Assembly: GCA_033816765.1 (NCBI GenBank)
Contig: CM066296.1
Coordinates: 2,046,001 to 2,110,000, forward strand
Direction: 5' to 3'
Origin: Nothopassalora personata
Lineage: Eukaryota > Ascomycota > Dothideomycetes > Mycosphaerellales > Mycosphaerellaceae
Length of the DNA stretch: 64,000 nt
Of this stretch, positions 22,191 to 34,500 are shown in pieces (position 1 is the first letter of the stretch; every line of letters starts with the position of its first letter). The notes under the pieces are model-generated. The model saw only the letters and a program-made list of their open reading frames with translations, was not told where the DNA came from and ran no database searches. The position numbers were made by a program, and so were the translations under genes.

Positions 22191-25100
22191 CACGAGTCCT
22201 TACTATACGCCTTCGAAGATGTAGAGTTAGAAGAATCGTTAGACGAGTACTCCGATGCCGATAACAACGCCCCTAATAGCGACGAAGAGGAGGACTACAT
22301 TAGATTCCCTCCGGTTATGCTACGAAGTCTACACGCGCCGCGCACTACGGAGCCTACGCGGGTATAGTAACCTAGAGTAAGGAGGAGGTATACACGACGG
22401 TAGGACGACGATATACCTACGTAGGAGAAGCTACAATCTATCGTTAATCTCCTACGAAGCTATAATTGGAGTCTACATAAGTTCCTATAGGCCTAGGTCG
22501 GAATAGTAGCCGGTATATTAAGCTATAGCGTAGTACTTAAGTCGAAGAACTATGCTACGATCCCGGCGCGTCGGACTATATTGCGTCGCTCTATTAAACA
22601 CTAGTCGCTTAACGCCGTGTTATACGGACGAGGTTCTCGATATAACTAGACACCTACATCTCGTGTAATCGCTAAACTCGATAACCTCGCGCGGCATTAT
22701 CCTTTCGGTACCTTTAAGTTAACCGGCGGCACTAACATCGATAGTTTAAATAATATAGACTACGCGGTAGCATACGAGATTATTAAAACTAGTACTCTAG
22801 TCTAGTACTAAATGTTACTACATTTTATAAGCAATTTTCGATTATACTAGACGAGCTAGTTTCGAAGCGATGCATTAGATCGATCCGTACAATAGCGTAT
22901 GTTCTTCGTTACGGTGTCGGTGTTGTACTCGAGGATAGCTAAACGATCTAACACCTTCTATTCGCTCGTGTCTATATATCTATAAGGATCTAGTACGAAG
23001 CGACGGTATATAGACGTTTTACATAGACTAGGTATCTATTAGAGCTACACTACTAGTAATCGCTTATTAAACAGCGTTATAGAGTATAGTAAGGTACGTA
23101 TAACGAGTCCATAACTATACGTAATAGTACGTCGTAGGCGTGCTATTAAATGGCTACTACGTCTTTATAATGCTTGATCGCTATTTTGCCTTATATCCGT
23201 ATATATATATACCTACCGATTTACATACTCGCTACGCCTCTACACGGTTTAGAACGCTTCACGACCACGATCGTCTACGAGCTATGTAGCTAGCTTCGCA
23301 CGGTTTAGAACGCTTTATAACTACGGTCTTCCTCGAGCTATAGCGCGAGATGCCGGTTCTAATAGACATATACCGTTTAGAATGCTTTATAACTACGGCC
23401 TTCCTCGAGCTATAGCGTTAAGATGCCGGTTCTAATGTATATATACCGTTTAGGACGCTTTATTAGTATAGCTCCCTTAAGCTATAGAGTAGGCCTTACA
23501 TAATAGCGGCTATGTAAATAGATCTACACGCTTTAGAACGCTTCGTAACTACGGTCCTCTAGAGCCGCGAAGCTATTATTATATCGAGTCTATAGCTAAC
23601 ATCCGCGTTAGTAGATGTACCTCCGTACTATAGGCTATAACGAGTAGACGGTACTTAACTACGATAACATAAACTTTAAGGATCCTACTCGCTACGAGGT
23701 GTTAGGCTATAAGGTAAAGTAGCGTACTATAACTACTACTTAGGTCGTCTATTGTTCTACGATTCTAGCTTCTAGCCTAACATAAGATATGCACACTCCG
23801 TCCGCTTCCCTCGATGTAGACGATATCTACGATGCGCCTAGGCTCTAGGATAATAGTACTAGGCGAGAGATATCGAGAGCTATTATTACTAATGCTATTA
23901 AGGCTATCTACGACAAGCCGATTAACGAGATCCTAAAGCTTGAGGCGATCGTAAATCTAGAGACACCTTACACCTATCTAGCGATGCCTTAGCTAGATGT
24001 TCTCGCTAATACTAGACCGACGGATTATCTATAATGTAGCTCTATACCCAAAGACGAAGGCACTACGGAAGGCAATATACGGGTGCACGATCGACTTATA
24101 AAGGTCGAATTAGGCTTTAAGTCTAATGCGGACCTAACGTCCTCTAAGTAGGAGGTGTTCGGTACACGTCTTTAGCTCGTACATAGTAATTAGCTTACGT
24201 CGGAGCGCATTCGAGTAGCTAAAGTCTAGTAGAAGCATGCCTAAGGTCGCTTTAACCGTAGAGAGTAGCTCCTTAGAGTACTAGCTTAGTTCTACATCTA
24301 GATAAATCTACTCTATACTATCGTCCGTACGCATTAGGATCCTCCCTCTCTAAATAAGTATTGTTATTATACTATCTCTTCTAATTGTGCCGCCTAGAAT
24401 CGGTCTTAATACAGTCGTAAGAACATTAAGTATTACCTTATCGAGCCCCTAGTCCGGTATAGGTTTAACTCGCGGGTATTACTATTGTTCTATAAAGTAC
24501 TAGAGCGTCGTAAGATCCTATTACCGGTCGGAGTTACTACTAATATGTCCGCAATCGATAGTAGCTAGCTTAATAATAGTTTCGCATCCGTTAATGAAAT
24601 ACTACGGTCTAACTTAACTACCGCGATGTTTAACGAGATTATCGAGGATATACAACTAGAAGCTTTTACGCGTAACGTATAGGAAGGCAAGACTCCCTCT
24701 AGCATTGTTTATAAAGACATCGAATTCCATACTATGTGTCGGCTATTATAAGAGGTAGAGTTACTTTTAACGATACGGTACGCGGTTAAATATAGTAATA
24801 TCGGTATACTAAGGCGTGCGGTAGACCTATTAATTCCTATCTTCTTCGGAGCATCGTAGTATAACTACGGCCGCGAGATATTATATTACCGATAGCTTCT
24901 CTCGGATGCTATGTGTACGCTAGTATTATAGCGATTAATACTAGCATCCGGTCTAGTAAACTAGAAAGGTAAAGCGATAACCTTTAAGCCTATCGACCTA
25001 AGTCTCGAACACCTAAATAGAGGATGCAAAACCGAGCTTAATTGCTTTAAGAACTCGACCTATAATGTAGATACGATCTTCGATTATATTTGTCGGTTAA

Positions 25101-25493
25101 ATCGTTAGATCCGCTATCTCCGCGCTAACATCGAGTAAGAATTTAGCAATTATATGCTAGACGATTATACCGTTCGAGATGCTCGCCTTAATATATTCGC
25201 TCGGGCGAAGATGTTATTTAATAGCGAGCTCGGGTCTATTCGAGGAGCCTAGAGCCTATACGATCCTAAGTAGTATTACGACTCGTTTAATATTCGTAAA
25301 GAAGGTATGTAGGTAGTAGGCTCGCGTATTACGGAGTTTAACTCGAGGCTAATTCGATAGCTACTAGACACTACTACGGGTAATATACTATCGGACTTTA
25401 TTGATATTAAGGCGCTTAAGGCTATAGAGGACGTAGAGATTATAGACCTTACGTAGCTTAACGATTAGAAGACAACGAAGTACATAAGATAAT
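22191..25493 (+). pseudogene. DUF6589-like protein, putative transposase of the large element (RIP-killed)
   Basis: A single plus-strand frame about 1,100 codons long is readable if TAG/TAA are taken as former CAG/CAA/TGG. It starts with an acidic segment (FEDVELEESLDEYSDAD), then KLQSIVNLLRSYNWSLHKFL, HYPFGTFKLTGGTNIDSLNN, an eroded GDQLT-type motif (VHSN-stop-LTSERIRVAKV, about 24180-24230), FHTMCRLL.EVELLLTIRYA and LSLEHLNRGCKTEL. The GDQLT and HLN(R/C) motifs and their order match what I recall of fungal DUF6589 proteins, an uncharacterised, transposon-like family. As the longest gene between the TIRs it is the best transposase candidate. The start codon is lost or unclear, and every copy-inactivating change looks like RIP. 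Confidence 0.65.
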
Positions 25494-25689
25494 ACATAAG
25501 ATAAGAGATAAGACACGATATTAGCGGCACCGAGAAGAAGTTTATTATAGATAGAGATACTAAGTAGAGGACACCGAACACCGAATACCGAACACCTACC
25601 TACCTACCTACTAATAAAACCTAGTAGAAGACACCCGACTACACCCTAACGATAAAGCCTTATAGAAAATAAAAAAAATTAGATAGCTA

Positions 25690-26170
25690 CCGGAGGAGCT
25701 ACACCGCCGAAGCTACTACTACCTATACTACTACCGAAACTACTACCGTTACCCCCGAAGGGGGGTCTCTTCTTAGCCGGAGTAATGTTCTTAGGCGCGG
25801 GACGACGACAAGGACTAGACTTCGACTTCTTCTCGCCCTTACGAGGACCGGGCTTATTAGGATAGTAGCAGCCCTTAGAGCGAAGGCGGTAGCGAGTACA
25901 CGAGAAGCCGGTACGCTTAATCTAGCCTTTAGCTAGGTTAGAGAAGACCTAGTACTCGTATCCGTAGTCTAGATAATAGTCGCACGACTACCTAGGCTTA
26001 GGCGCGTATAGTCGGCCGAGCTTAGTCTCTATAATAGCACTAACGAGGCGCTAGTTCGTACGGCCGCGACGCTTAATGTAGACGTCTAAGGTAGTGTTAG
26101 TACATTATAGCATATAGCAATAACTATACTTAACTTACTACCGAGTACGTCTATAGACTACTACTTACTA
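25690..26170 (-). pseudogene. Unknown cargo protein of the large transposon, RIP-mutated
   Basis: Minus-strand reading with RIP stops ignored gives a coherent peptide: TTLDVYIKRRGRTN, RLVSAIIETKLGRLYAPKPR, SCDYYLDYGYEY, VFSNLAKG, IKRTGFSCTRYRLRSKGCYY, PNKPGPRKGEKKSKSSPCRR, then a Gly/Ser-rich tail (PFGGNGSSFGSSIGSSSFGG). It is cysteine-containing and very basic, suggesting nucleic-acid binding, but I recognise no family. The adjacent TAC-repeat block at about 26290-26400 would encode poly-Ser on this strand and may be its N-terminal region. Confidence 0.4.
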
Positions 26171-26285
26171 TTAACTTAAGGCTCGCGGGTTAGAGGGTCG
26201 TAGCTACTAGGTAAGAACACCTAAGGGAGCCGGGGTTGTCGGTAATGTCGGTAGCTAGGCGCTACGCGAGGGTTATACTACCTTA

Positions 26286-26288
26286 TAG

Positions 26289-26372
<84 letters not shown>

Positions 26373-26402
26373 TTACTACTGTTACTGCTACTACTGCTAC
26401 TA
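26286..26402. repeat. TAC/GTA trinucleotide microsatellite
   Basis: A nearly perfect array of TAC/CTA units of over 100 bp, with a few TAT, TGT and TGC variants at the right end. A shorter related array lies at about 27377-27432. On the minus strand both would code for poly-serine. Confidence 0.85.
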
Positions 26403-26448
26403 AGTAGCAACTAGAGGAACGAAGTCGGCGGTAGGCGAGGGAGCGCGG

Positions 26449-26830
26449 TGTTATTGTCTCGTTCCAGGGCTAGTCTCAAAGAGAGATAAGTCAAGTCACG
26501 TGGCGGGATTATTCTTTGGAGAGGCTGAAGCAAGCTGAGCGAAGATGAATAATTGGAATAAGAGTTGTATTCCAATCAGTGAGATAGTAACATGAGTTGA
26601 ACGCATTAGAACCATAAGGGTTTCTAGCGTTCCTAAATACAAAGGAGATTCGTAGATCTCGGTGATCAGTCTGATCAGTCTGAGCATGAGCAGTCTGATC
26701 AGTCTGAGCATGAGCAGTCTGATCGCTCCAAGTCTGAGCGCTCAGGCAGGATGAGTCACGTGTTCGTCTTTGAGTCACGTGTTCGTCTTGTCATTATGAT
26801 TCCAGGGTCCATGGGAATCATTCCGTAACA
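26449..26830 (-). mobile_element. Solo LTR (382 bp, family of element D), not RIP-mutated
   Basis: It runs TGTTATTGTC...CCGTAACA and is flanked by a perfect 5-bp duplication CGCGG (26444-26448 and 26831-26835). It matches the RIP-mutated LTR at 3750-4181 over its first 200 bp. CpA and TpG are normal here although the surrounding sequence is RIP-mutated, so it arrived after RIP of its host. There is no internal sequence: it is the product of LTR-LTR recombination. Orientation follows element D. Confidence 0.9.
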
Positions 26831-26891
26831 CGCGGAGAGAGGCGGTAGGTGTAGTATCGCGCGAGCGAAGAAGACCGGGAGAAGAAGTACT

Positions 26892-27217
26892 TGTTAGGAA
26901 CCGCTGTACGTTATCCCAACTGGGCTTGGATCTTTGCAGTGATGTCTCTGACTCGTTGAGAAGGTAGTGGTCCCAAACAGTATATGGTGTATACTTGAAA
27001 TGAGTTGAGCACGAAGCTCCTATCTACTCGCTAAGGAGCGTCGTCTATATAGTGCCATGTCTTGGCGTCGTGTTCGACCGTTCGACCAGGTCGACCGGTC
27101 GTCCGGTCGTCTGGTCGTCCGGACTCACGTGACCTCTGACGTGTCCCCCACGGGCCCACACCGTCATTGGTTCTCCGGTGCTGGATTCCTTCTACCTCGT
27201 AGAACTGATCCGTAACA
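26892..27217 (-). mobile_element. Solo LTR (326 bp, family of element C), not RIP-mutated
   Basis: It runs TGTTAGGAACCGC...CCGTAACA and is flanked by a perfect 5-bp duplication GTACT (26887-26891 and 27218-27222). The first 185 bp are almost identical to the LTRs of element C; the last third is diverged (GACC/GTCC-rich, 27068-27130), so it is a distinct subfamily. It keeps the CTATATAG TATA box. It lies only 61 bp from the other solo LTR. Confidence 0.9.
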
Positions 27218-28492
27218 GTACTATTATTAAAATCTTATCTATAGTATAGTTAGTACGTATTTATAGAGATTAAGATCATGTAGTAAGGTAACTAAGATTA
27301 AGAAGCTTAATCTCGAAGACTTAATACTATGTAGTTAGGGGATACGCGACACTTATATAAAAATTAGCGAGTCGCTACTATACTACTACTACTATTACTA
27401 TTGCTACTACTGTTACTACTACTACTACTATTAGGCGAGGAGGAGGGCGGCACGACGGGCGCGCTACCGAGTAGAGAGACTATAATTATATTAGTACGCT
27501 TATTACATTATAAAGTGATATGTCTTAACTTACGGAGGAGGGAGCACGTAAGGAGTAGGAGTAGGCCTTTAATAATGTTAGCTAATAGATATCGGACACG
27601 AGACATGTTACGACTAACCGGCTAGCGGCGCTACTACTATACTAGTACTAACGACTACGGGAACCGAGCGGAAAGAAGGCGGGCATCTTAGCGGTAAAGT
27701 TAATAATCGACTTATATAGCTTACGGGTTAGGGTTTAGGCGTTAAAGGAGGCGGAGTCGTAGATCGCTTACGGGCTAGAAGTAATATAAGTTAAGTAAAA
27801 GAAAAGAGGAAGTGAAAGAAGAAAGAAGCGCGAAGATATGCCTCGACCTTATAATAGCGGGAAGTATACTATTGTCGATAGGAAAGCGCGAGTAATGTAG
27901 AGCCTTCTTTCGGGAGTCCTACGCTCTAGTTAGGTACCGTAGAGTAAAGGCGTCTCTCTAATAATAGTATAGAGATGTATTATAAGAACGCGCGCGCTCT
28001 TATTAGCTAAACGGTACTAAATCGATATAAAGCGTGCGACTGGACCCTAGATTTTGCACTAAACTTCATATACGTATATAAAGTAATAATACGATCCGCG
28101 CTATTATAGACTTAGCGCGCGTTCCCATTAGCTAAACGGTGCTAAATCGTATTAAAGGATAATAAACCCTTACGATATTATTCATTAAGGAGGAAGGCAT
28201 AATAGTAGCTACCCGCTACCTACGTAAGCTTCCTATGTTATAAGTAGGCTTCCCTACTATAGCCTAAGGCTCCTCGTATACGTTCCATTCGACCGACTAG
28301 CTATCCCGTTACATAGAGCGTAAAGTCCGCACTTTTCCTCTTCCGGTAATCCTTCTTCCCGGGCGGGTGTCGTATCTAGGAAGGCGGGTGTCGCATCTTC
28401 CTAGATGCGTAACCTATCTACCGCCGAGCCGATTATAGACACTAGAAACTTCGACCTAAGCATAGCTAGCTAGGCAACCGTCCGCTCTAACG
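27218..28492. other. RIP-mutated interior of the large transposon, no gene recognised
   Basis: It contains a TAC microsatellite (27377-27432), an AAG/GAA-rich stretch (27790-27835), and two copies of a 25-bp motif ATTAGCTAAACGGT(A/G)CTAAATCG (about 28003 and 28127). The poly-Leu frame at 27401 is the microsatellite read in one frame. Confidence 0.5.
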
Positions 28493-28655
28493 ATGTATCC
28501 TAGTAAGGACGTATTTAATAACGCCTATTTAGAGACTATTAACTTCGCCGACTACCTTCTACGCGAGATACCTAAATTGTGCTCTAAGATAGGTTAGGCT
28601 ATTAAGATCGGCCTTAAGACCTACTAGGCGTTAAGAGGCGTAGGCTTATCCGTAA
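28493..28655 (+). pseudogene. Short RIP-mutated ORF, unknown
   Basis: ATG 28493 opens a frame MYPSKDVFNNAYLETINFAD, then YLLREIPKLCSKIG, broken by TAGs that look like former CAG (about 28595 and 28628). It could be the start of a third small cargo gene on the plus strand. No family recognised. Confidence 0.25.
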
Positions 28656-28940
28656 GGTATAGGAGTTAAAGGCAGTTCCTACTAAGCTTAATATGTACCG
28701 TTTATTTAAGCACCTAGGCTACTATATCCGTAATTACTTTACGATAATGCTACTACCCCGACGACAACTTTACTAATATATAGCTACGTCCGTAAAGACC
28801 TTCGAGAAGATACTACTACCCCGTCGACGACTTTAACTAATATACTACTACTATATAAGAAGTTTTAATAACGTAGCTTTACTCCGATACGAGTCGCGTA
28901 ACTACCGTACTTAGTAGGGCTTAGGCCTATACTATATTAC

Positions 28941-29220
28941 ATTCCGCACTACTTTCTCGTCCGGTAGGATGTCTTTCGAGGGTAGCGTAGGTAGGATCTA
29001 GTTATAGCCGTCTATTATAGTTATGGCCGTCTATTACACTCCGTACTACTTTCTCGTCCGGTAGGATGTCTTTCAAGGGTAGCGTAGGTAGGATCTAGTT
29101 ATAGCCGTCTATTATGGTTGTAGCCGTCTATTACACTCCGCACTACTTTCTCGTCCGGTAGGATGTCTTTCGAGGGTAGCGTAGGTAAGATCTAGTTATA
29201 GCCGTCTATTATTATTAGGG
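28941..29220. repeat. 97-bp tandem repeat, three copies
   Basis: Units start at 28941, 29038 and 29135 (core CGCACTACTTTCTCGTCCGG, then TAGGATGTCTTTC). The first two carry an internal duplicated GTTAT(A/G)GCCGTCTATTA. The third unit is shorter. Copies differ at a few C/T and G/A positions. Confidence 0.9.
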
Positions 29221-31395
29221 AGCGTCCGAGATATAGTTAATAATAGTTATTAGCGCCTTTAGTAAGGCGATATTATTAGCTAAACCGTACCGACCGATGC
29301 TAAAGCGACTATAAGCGAACATAAGCGAGCGACGAGGCTACGCGACAATGCAATATCGCACGGGGAAGAGGACATGTTATCGAAGATAGCGGGCCGAGCG
29401 GTATATACCGAGCGATATTATTAGCTAAACCGTATTAAACGGAGCTAAAGCGAATAAGCGAGTATAAGCGAGAGAGGTAGCGTTATAGCGATAAGGTTAC
29501 CCTTAATATCGTAAGGCTACGCGACGATGTAATATCTTATAGGAGAGAGGATGTCGTTATAGATATCGGACCGAGCGGATTTACCCGAGCGCTCTTATTA
29601 GCTAAACCGTACTAATCTATGTTATAAAGGATTCTAAACGGTGTAAGCAGGGTACATAAGCTAGCGCCGGATAGACCCGATACGACTATAGTATGTGAAA
29701 CGTATACGACATTACTATTCGTCTTAACTATTAATACTAGATAGGGCATTAGTATACCGGTCACTCCTCCGCGCCCTCTACGATAGTATTCGCTTCCGAC
29801 CGGATCTAGATACTCCTACCTATAACATCTACACATTATCTAGTTTATCCTCTTTAATAACTACTCTAGTATTCGCATTACGCTCTATAAGCGGCTTTCG
29901 GCGCTTCCCTTTCGTTCTACTTAGTGTTTTCTTCCTAGGTGTACGAGCTACATCGACCTTACGCTTCGGTACACTAGATAACCGCCGACTTAGTGTCGTA
30001 ATAGCGGTAGTAGCTACGGGCGATAAGTTCGGTATATTAAGTAGCTATATATTATCGATCGCCCCGCCCTATAATTATAATTCTAGTAGTATACTCTACG
30101 ACTCCGGTACTATAACCTAGGAGTCTAGAACTGTAACCTAAGAGTCTAGAACTAAGACCTACGAATCTAACACTATAATAGTAGGAGATATTAATCTATC
30201 TACCTCGGGCACTATATCGGTAGGTGCTTACAATGCCTAGAGCTCGGTCTCGTCTAGTATAAAAGGATCCGGCACACCGCTAGTACTAAATGTAGTAACC
30301 TTCGGCGTAGTAATAGGAGACCTACGATTAGTAAGAAATGCATCTACTTCTCGACTAGTCTTCTTAGTAGAGAGGGTATAGTTAGTCGCACTTATAAGTA
30401 ATGTCTATAATGCTAGTAGTGTCGAAACTTATACCGGCGGTAGTATGCTCGACTTAGGCGTAATCGGTAAGTACTACGGACGGGTAGGCGATCGATTTAT
30501 TAGACACGGTGTCGATATAGCACTAGTTATAATAGTGGAAGGTAACGCTATAGGACTAGTTAACACGAACGGTATATATACACCTCTCGCTAGACTATAG
30601 ACCTACCGACTATTACTCCCGACTAGATCGTAGACTTACCGATTGTTACCTTCTCGCTCCTACCGTAGCTTTAACATATTACGAGCCGTAACTAGGATTA
30701 GATTATTGTCCCTAGCCTCCTCCGCACGCCTTAACGACTAGGTAGCGTCCTTATCGTCCTAGTTTAACTCCCTATTATTAGTAGGTGTAGCCTTTCTAGC
30801 ATTACGACTAGCTTTCCGTACCGCTATACGCTCTATAAGTATAGACTAGACGATAGAGAACTACTACTTAAGTTAGGCTAGTAATATTAATTAATACACA
30901 CCCTAGTACTTCTACTCGATAATGCAAGGTACCTTCTCGTACAACCTATCGATTACTAGATTGTCCTAACTACTCGAGGTATTTAGAGACTTATACAACT
31001 TATCGTTATATAGCGTAACGATGTCCTACCGGAGCCTATTAGACATAAATGCATTAGGCGGTATAGGGAATATAGTATTAGGACGTAGCTCGGTAGCGTG
31101 CCTATAAGCCTATTTATCGAGTACTACTAATGCGATAGTAGAACGAGAACCTTTCCGTAGAGCTATAGGAACAACTAGTATAGGTAGTAATTAGAATGTC
31201 GATAATAGGAATGTATCCGGCGTGTACGCATTGTAGTATAGGCTTAGTAGTAACACGATACGCCTTTCCTCGCCCGGTGGTAGGCGTCCTTCTCCGAGAA
31301 AGTAGAGAAACCTACTACGATAGTAACTGCTATTAATAATGTCTCGCTAAACTAGAGGCAATAGCCTACGATTGTACCTCTTATCTACTATCTAC

Positions 31396-31556
31396 TGTAA
31401 GGGCACCTGCTTAGGTAGTACGAAGTTGTTAGACAAGCTATCTAAGAGGTGCGCGAGGCGCGAGAAGTTAATATACAAGCCGAGGCACGCGGGTCGGCCC
31501 GGGCCCGGTCACGTAACTCGCCACGTTCACTCGCTGTGCGGCCATGGGCCGTCACA
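31396..31556 (-). repeat. 3' LTR of element A
   Basis: 161 bp, TGTAAGGGC...GGCCGTCACA on the plus strand. The pol frame runs into it. Preceded in the minus sense by the G-rich polypurine tract. Confidence 0.95.
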
Positions 31557-34500
31557 CCACCCCCCCCTTCAAAACGGTCACTCCTGTGCACCGTGTCAAG
31601 GGAAGTTTGATGTCCATTTCGCTTGTCGCTTCGGTCACAGTCATCGGTTACCTTTGTTGGTGCCATGCCTGGCGGGTCATCATCTTCATACGAGCCGTTG
31701 TCTTCTGCCAGAAGAGCCACAGGCACCTGCGCGATCAATTCGCGTGGCCCTCCTGCGGTTACTGGGTTGGACGTAATCATCGCAGCACTGAGGGTGCCCG
31801 CGTCATCAGATGGTGCTTCCTCATTCGCAATCCATCCTAGCGGTGGTGTGAAGCCGGCTGGTCTAGGGGCCGTAGGGTGGTTGTGATGGAAGTCGGCGAC
31901 AGAGGCGGCTGCTGTTGCAATCATAGTCTCTGCGGGCTCCCAAGTTAGCTCGTTATCACCTACCCACTTCACGCAGTACTTGTAGATTGGGACCTTTCCT
32001 CCTGCTGGCGCACGCCCTGGCGGCAGCGACCTGTGCGAGTCCACGACTTTCTCCACGTGCCATTCCTGATGAGACCCATCTTCGTCCTCCACCTCGATTG
32101 GCGGAGGCGGAGGGACGACTTGTCCTGTGACTGGGTCGTAGCCTGGTCGCAAGTAATTGGCGTGGAACCCGTCATACAGGTTGCTCAGTGAGTCTGGCAA
32201 TGCGACTCGATATGTGTCGTGTGGCAGCACTTCCTTGATCGGGTAAGGACCCGCATACTTGTAGTCCAGTTTCTTAGACGGGCGTGTGGTGTGCCAGTTC
32301 TTGGTGCTAATGTGCACCATGTCGCCTAACTTGTATGCTGGTGCTATGGTCCTGCGTCGGTTGGCATACTCCGCTTGTGTATCTTGCGCCATTTGCATGG
32401 CGTCTCTGAGTGCCTGCCTGAGTTCATTCATCCGGGCTCCGAATGCAGTCGCCGATTGTGCATCGAGGCGTTGCTTGTGTGGCATGAGTTCCAGCGGCAG
32501 CATGACTTCTGCGTCTGAATACCTCGGGTTCTTGCCTAGCGTTGCCATGAATGGGGAGAATCCGGTAGATTCTGACACGTGGTCGTTCGCAGTGAACTCT
32601 GCTAGAGGCAGCCAATCCGGCCAGTCGTCCTGGGCATAGTTGGTATACGTGCGCAGGTACTTCTCCATGGCCTTGTTCGTGATCTCGCTTTGCCCATCTG
32701 TTTGGGGGTGGTAGCCCGTTGACAGCTTGCGCTTGATGCCTAGTAGCTGGCATAGGCGCTTCCAGAATGCGGAAAGCCATTGGGGTCCTCTGTCTGTAAC
32801 GATCGACTTAGGCAGCCCATGGCGGCTGAACACGTACTTGAGGTAGATGAACGCAATGTACTCTGCGCTCATGTTGAGCACTGGGATCAGATGCCGCTCC
32901 TTACTCAGGCGGTCTGTCACTGTGAGAACGTTTTTGTACTTCTGCCCATCTGCGGTGCAGCGTGCTTCGGGCAGCTCGACTACGAAGTCCATTGCGATGT
33001 CGTCCCATGTGTCGAGTGGCACTGGCAACGGTGCTAGCAATCCGTGTTCGGCATCCTGCACTGGGTTCACGTTTGTGCACGTCGTGCATCCTTTGCAGAA
33101 CTCGCGTATGAAGCGTGTCATGCCTGGCCAGATATAGTGGCGTTTCAATAGGGTGTTGGTCTTAGTCTTTCCTGGGTGACCTGCGGCTGGGGCGTCGTGA
33201 AATGCTTTCACTATGCGGGCATACACCGTGTTGCCTTCATCATCTTCAGCTGGTTCTGGGACATACAGGCTGTAGCCACCTTCTCTGTTCTTGACGTAGA
33301 TCATTCCATCTACTGCCATCGCGTGCTTAGGGTCGATCTTGTGCCTGTGGAGCATCTTCACCTTGTCGCCAGCTGCCAGCTGTTGCAGGGCCTCTTGTGG
33401 TTCTTGCTGTTCGTATAGGGATCGGATGTCGCGTTGTAGGTCCTCATCCACAACGCCGGTGGCTTCCGATGCCGCGAGTTGTAGGATTCTGCTGGCTAAC
33501 AAGTTCGGCATAAACAATTCGGGTCCTAGCAACACGCGATGCTGCTGCGTGTGCCGGGGATCATCCTCGTCCTTGCGTATCGCATCTTGTGAGCGGCGGG
33601 TAAGGCTATCGGGCTTGCCTCCCTGCACTCCTGGTCTGTAGATGATCTTGAAGTGGAATTGCGATAGGAATTCTGCCCAGCGTGCTTGGCGCCGGTTGAG
33701 TTCCTTCGTGGTCATGAAGTACTCAAGGTTCTTGTGGTCTGAGTAGACGAGCACTGGCTTGCCACTTGGGTCGGCCAGGAAGTTCTCGCAATCGCTGCCC
33801 ACGCAGTCCTTGTCATCGATGTCACCTGCTGCCAGCTCAGGACGCCATTCTTCGAACGCTTTGACAATAGCGAGCAACTCTTTGTCATAGATGTCGTAGT
33901 TGCATTCCTGGGGTGACATCTTCTTAGACAGATATGCCACTGGTCTCAAGATGCCATTATGACGTTGGGAGAGGACCGCTGCGGTGACGAAGTCCGAAGC
34001 GTCAGTCTCAAGCACTGTCTCCAGCCCATGCTGGAAGACTGCGAGGATTTCTCCTTCTGCATCGGTGAATGCTTTCTTGAGGCCGTCGAACGCTGCTTGG
34101 CACTCTGCCGTCCATTGCCATGGCACGTCTTTCTTGGTGAGGCGGGTAAGCGGCAGTGTTATCTTGCTGTAGTTCTTGATGAATCGTCGATAGAAGCCAG
34201 CGAATCCGTTGAATGCAAGCACATCCGTGACATTACGAGGTGTTTCCCATTCTTGCACTGCTCTCACCTTCTCCGGGCACATGGAGATGCCGTCCTTGCC
34301 AATAATAAGGCCAAGGTACTTGGTCGATTGGGTGTGGAATTCACACTTCTTGATATCAAGTTGCAGGCCTGCGTCTCTGCAGCGCCCTAGCACCTTCTTC
34401 ACATGTCCAATGTGCTCTTCAAGCGTGTCGCTAAAGATGAGGATATCATCTAGATAGGCTGATGCAAAGTCATCTAGGAACTCCCGTAGCGTGTCGTTCA

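Noticed and set aside
27401..27625. Poly-Leu ORF
   Set aside because: It is the TAC/ACT microsatellite read in one frame.
27722..27740. GGGTTAGGGTTTAGG, telomere-like
   Set aside because: Only about two units; too short to call an interstitial telomere, despite the telomere-linked-helicase-like gene nearby.
31396..31556. tRNA-type primer-binding sites next to LTRs
   Set aside because: No TGG-initiated tRNA complement adjoins any LTR here; self-complementary sites were found instead.
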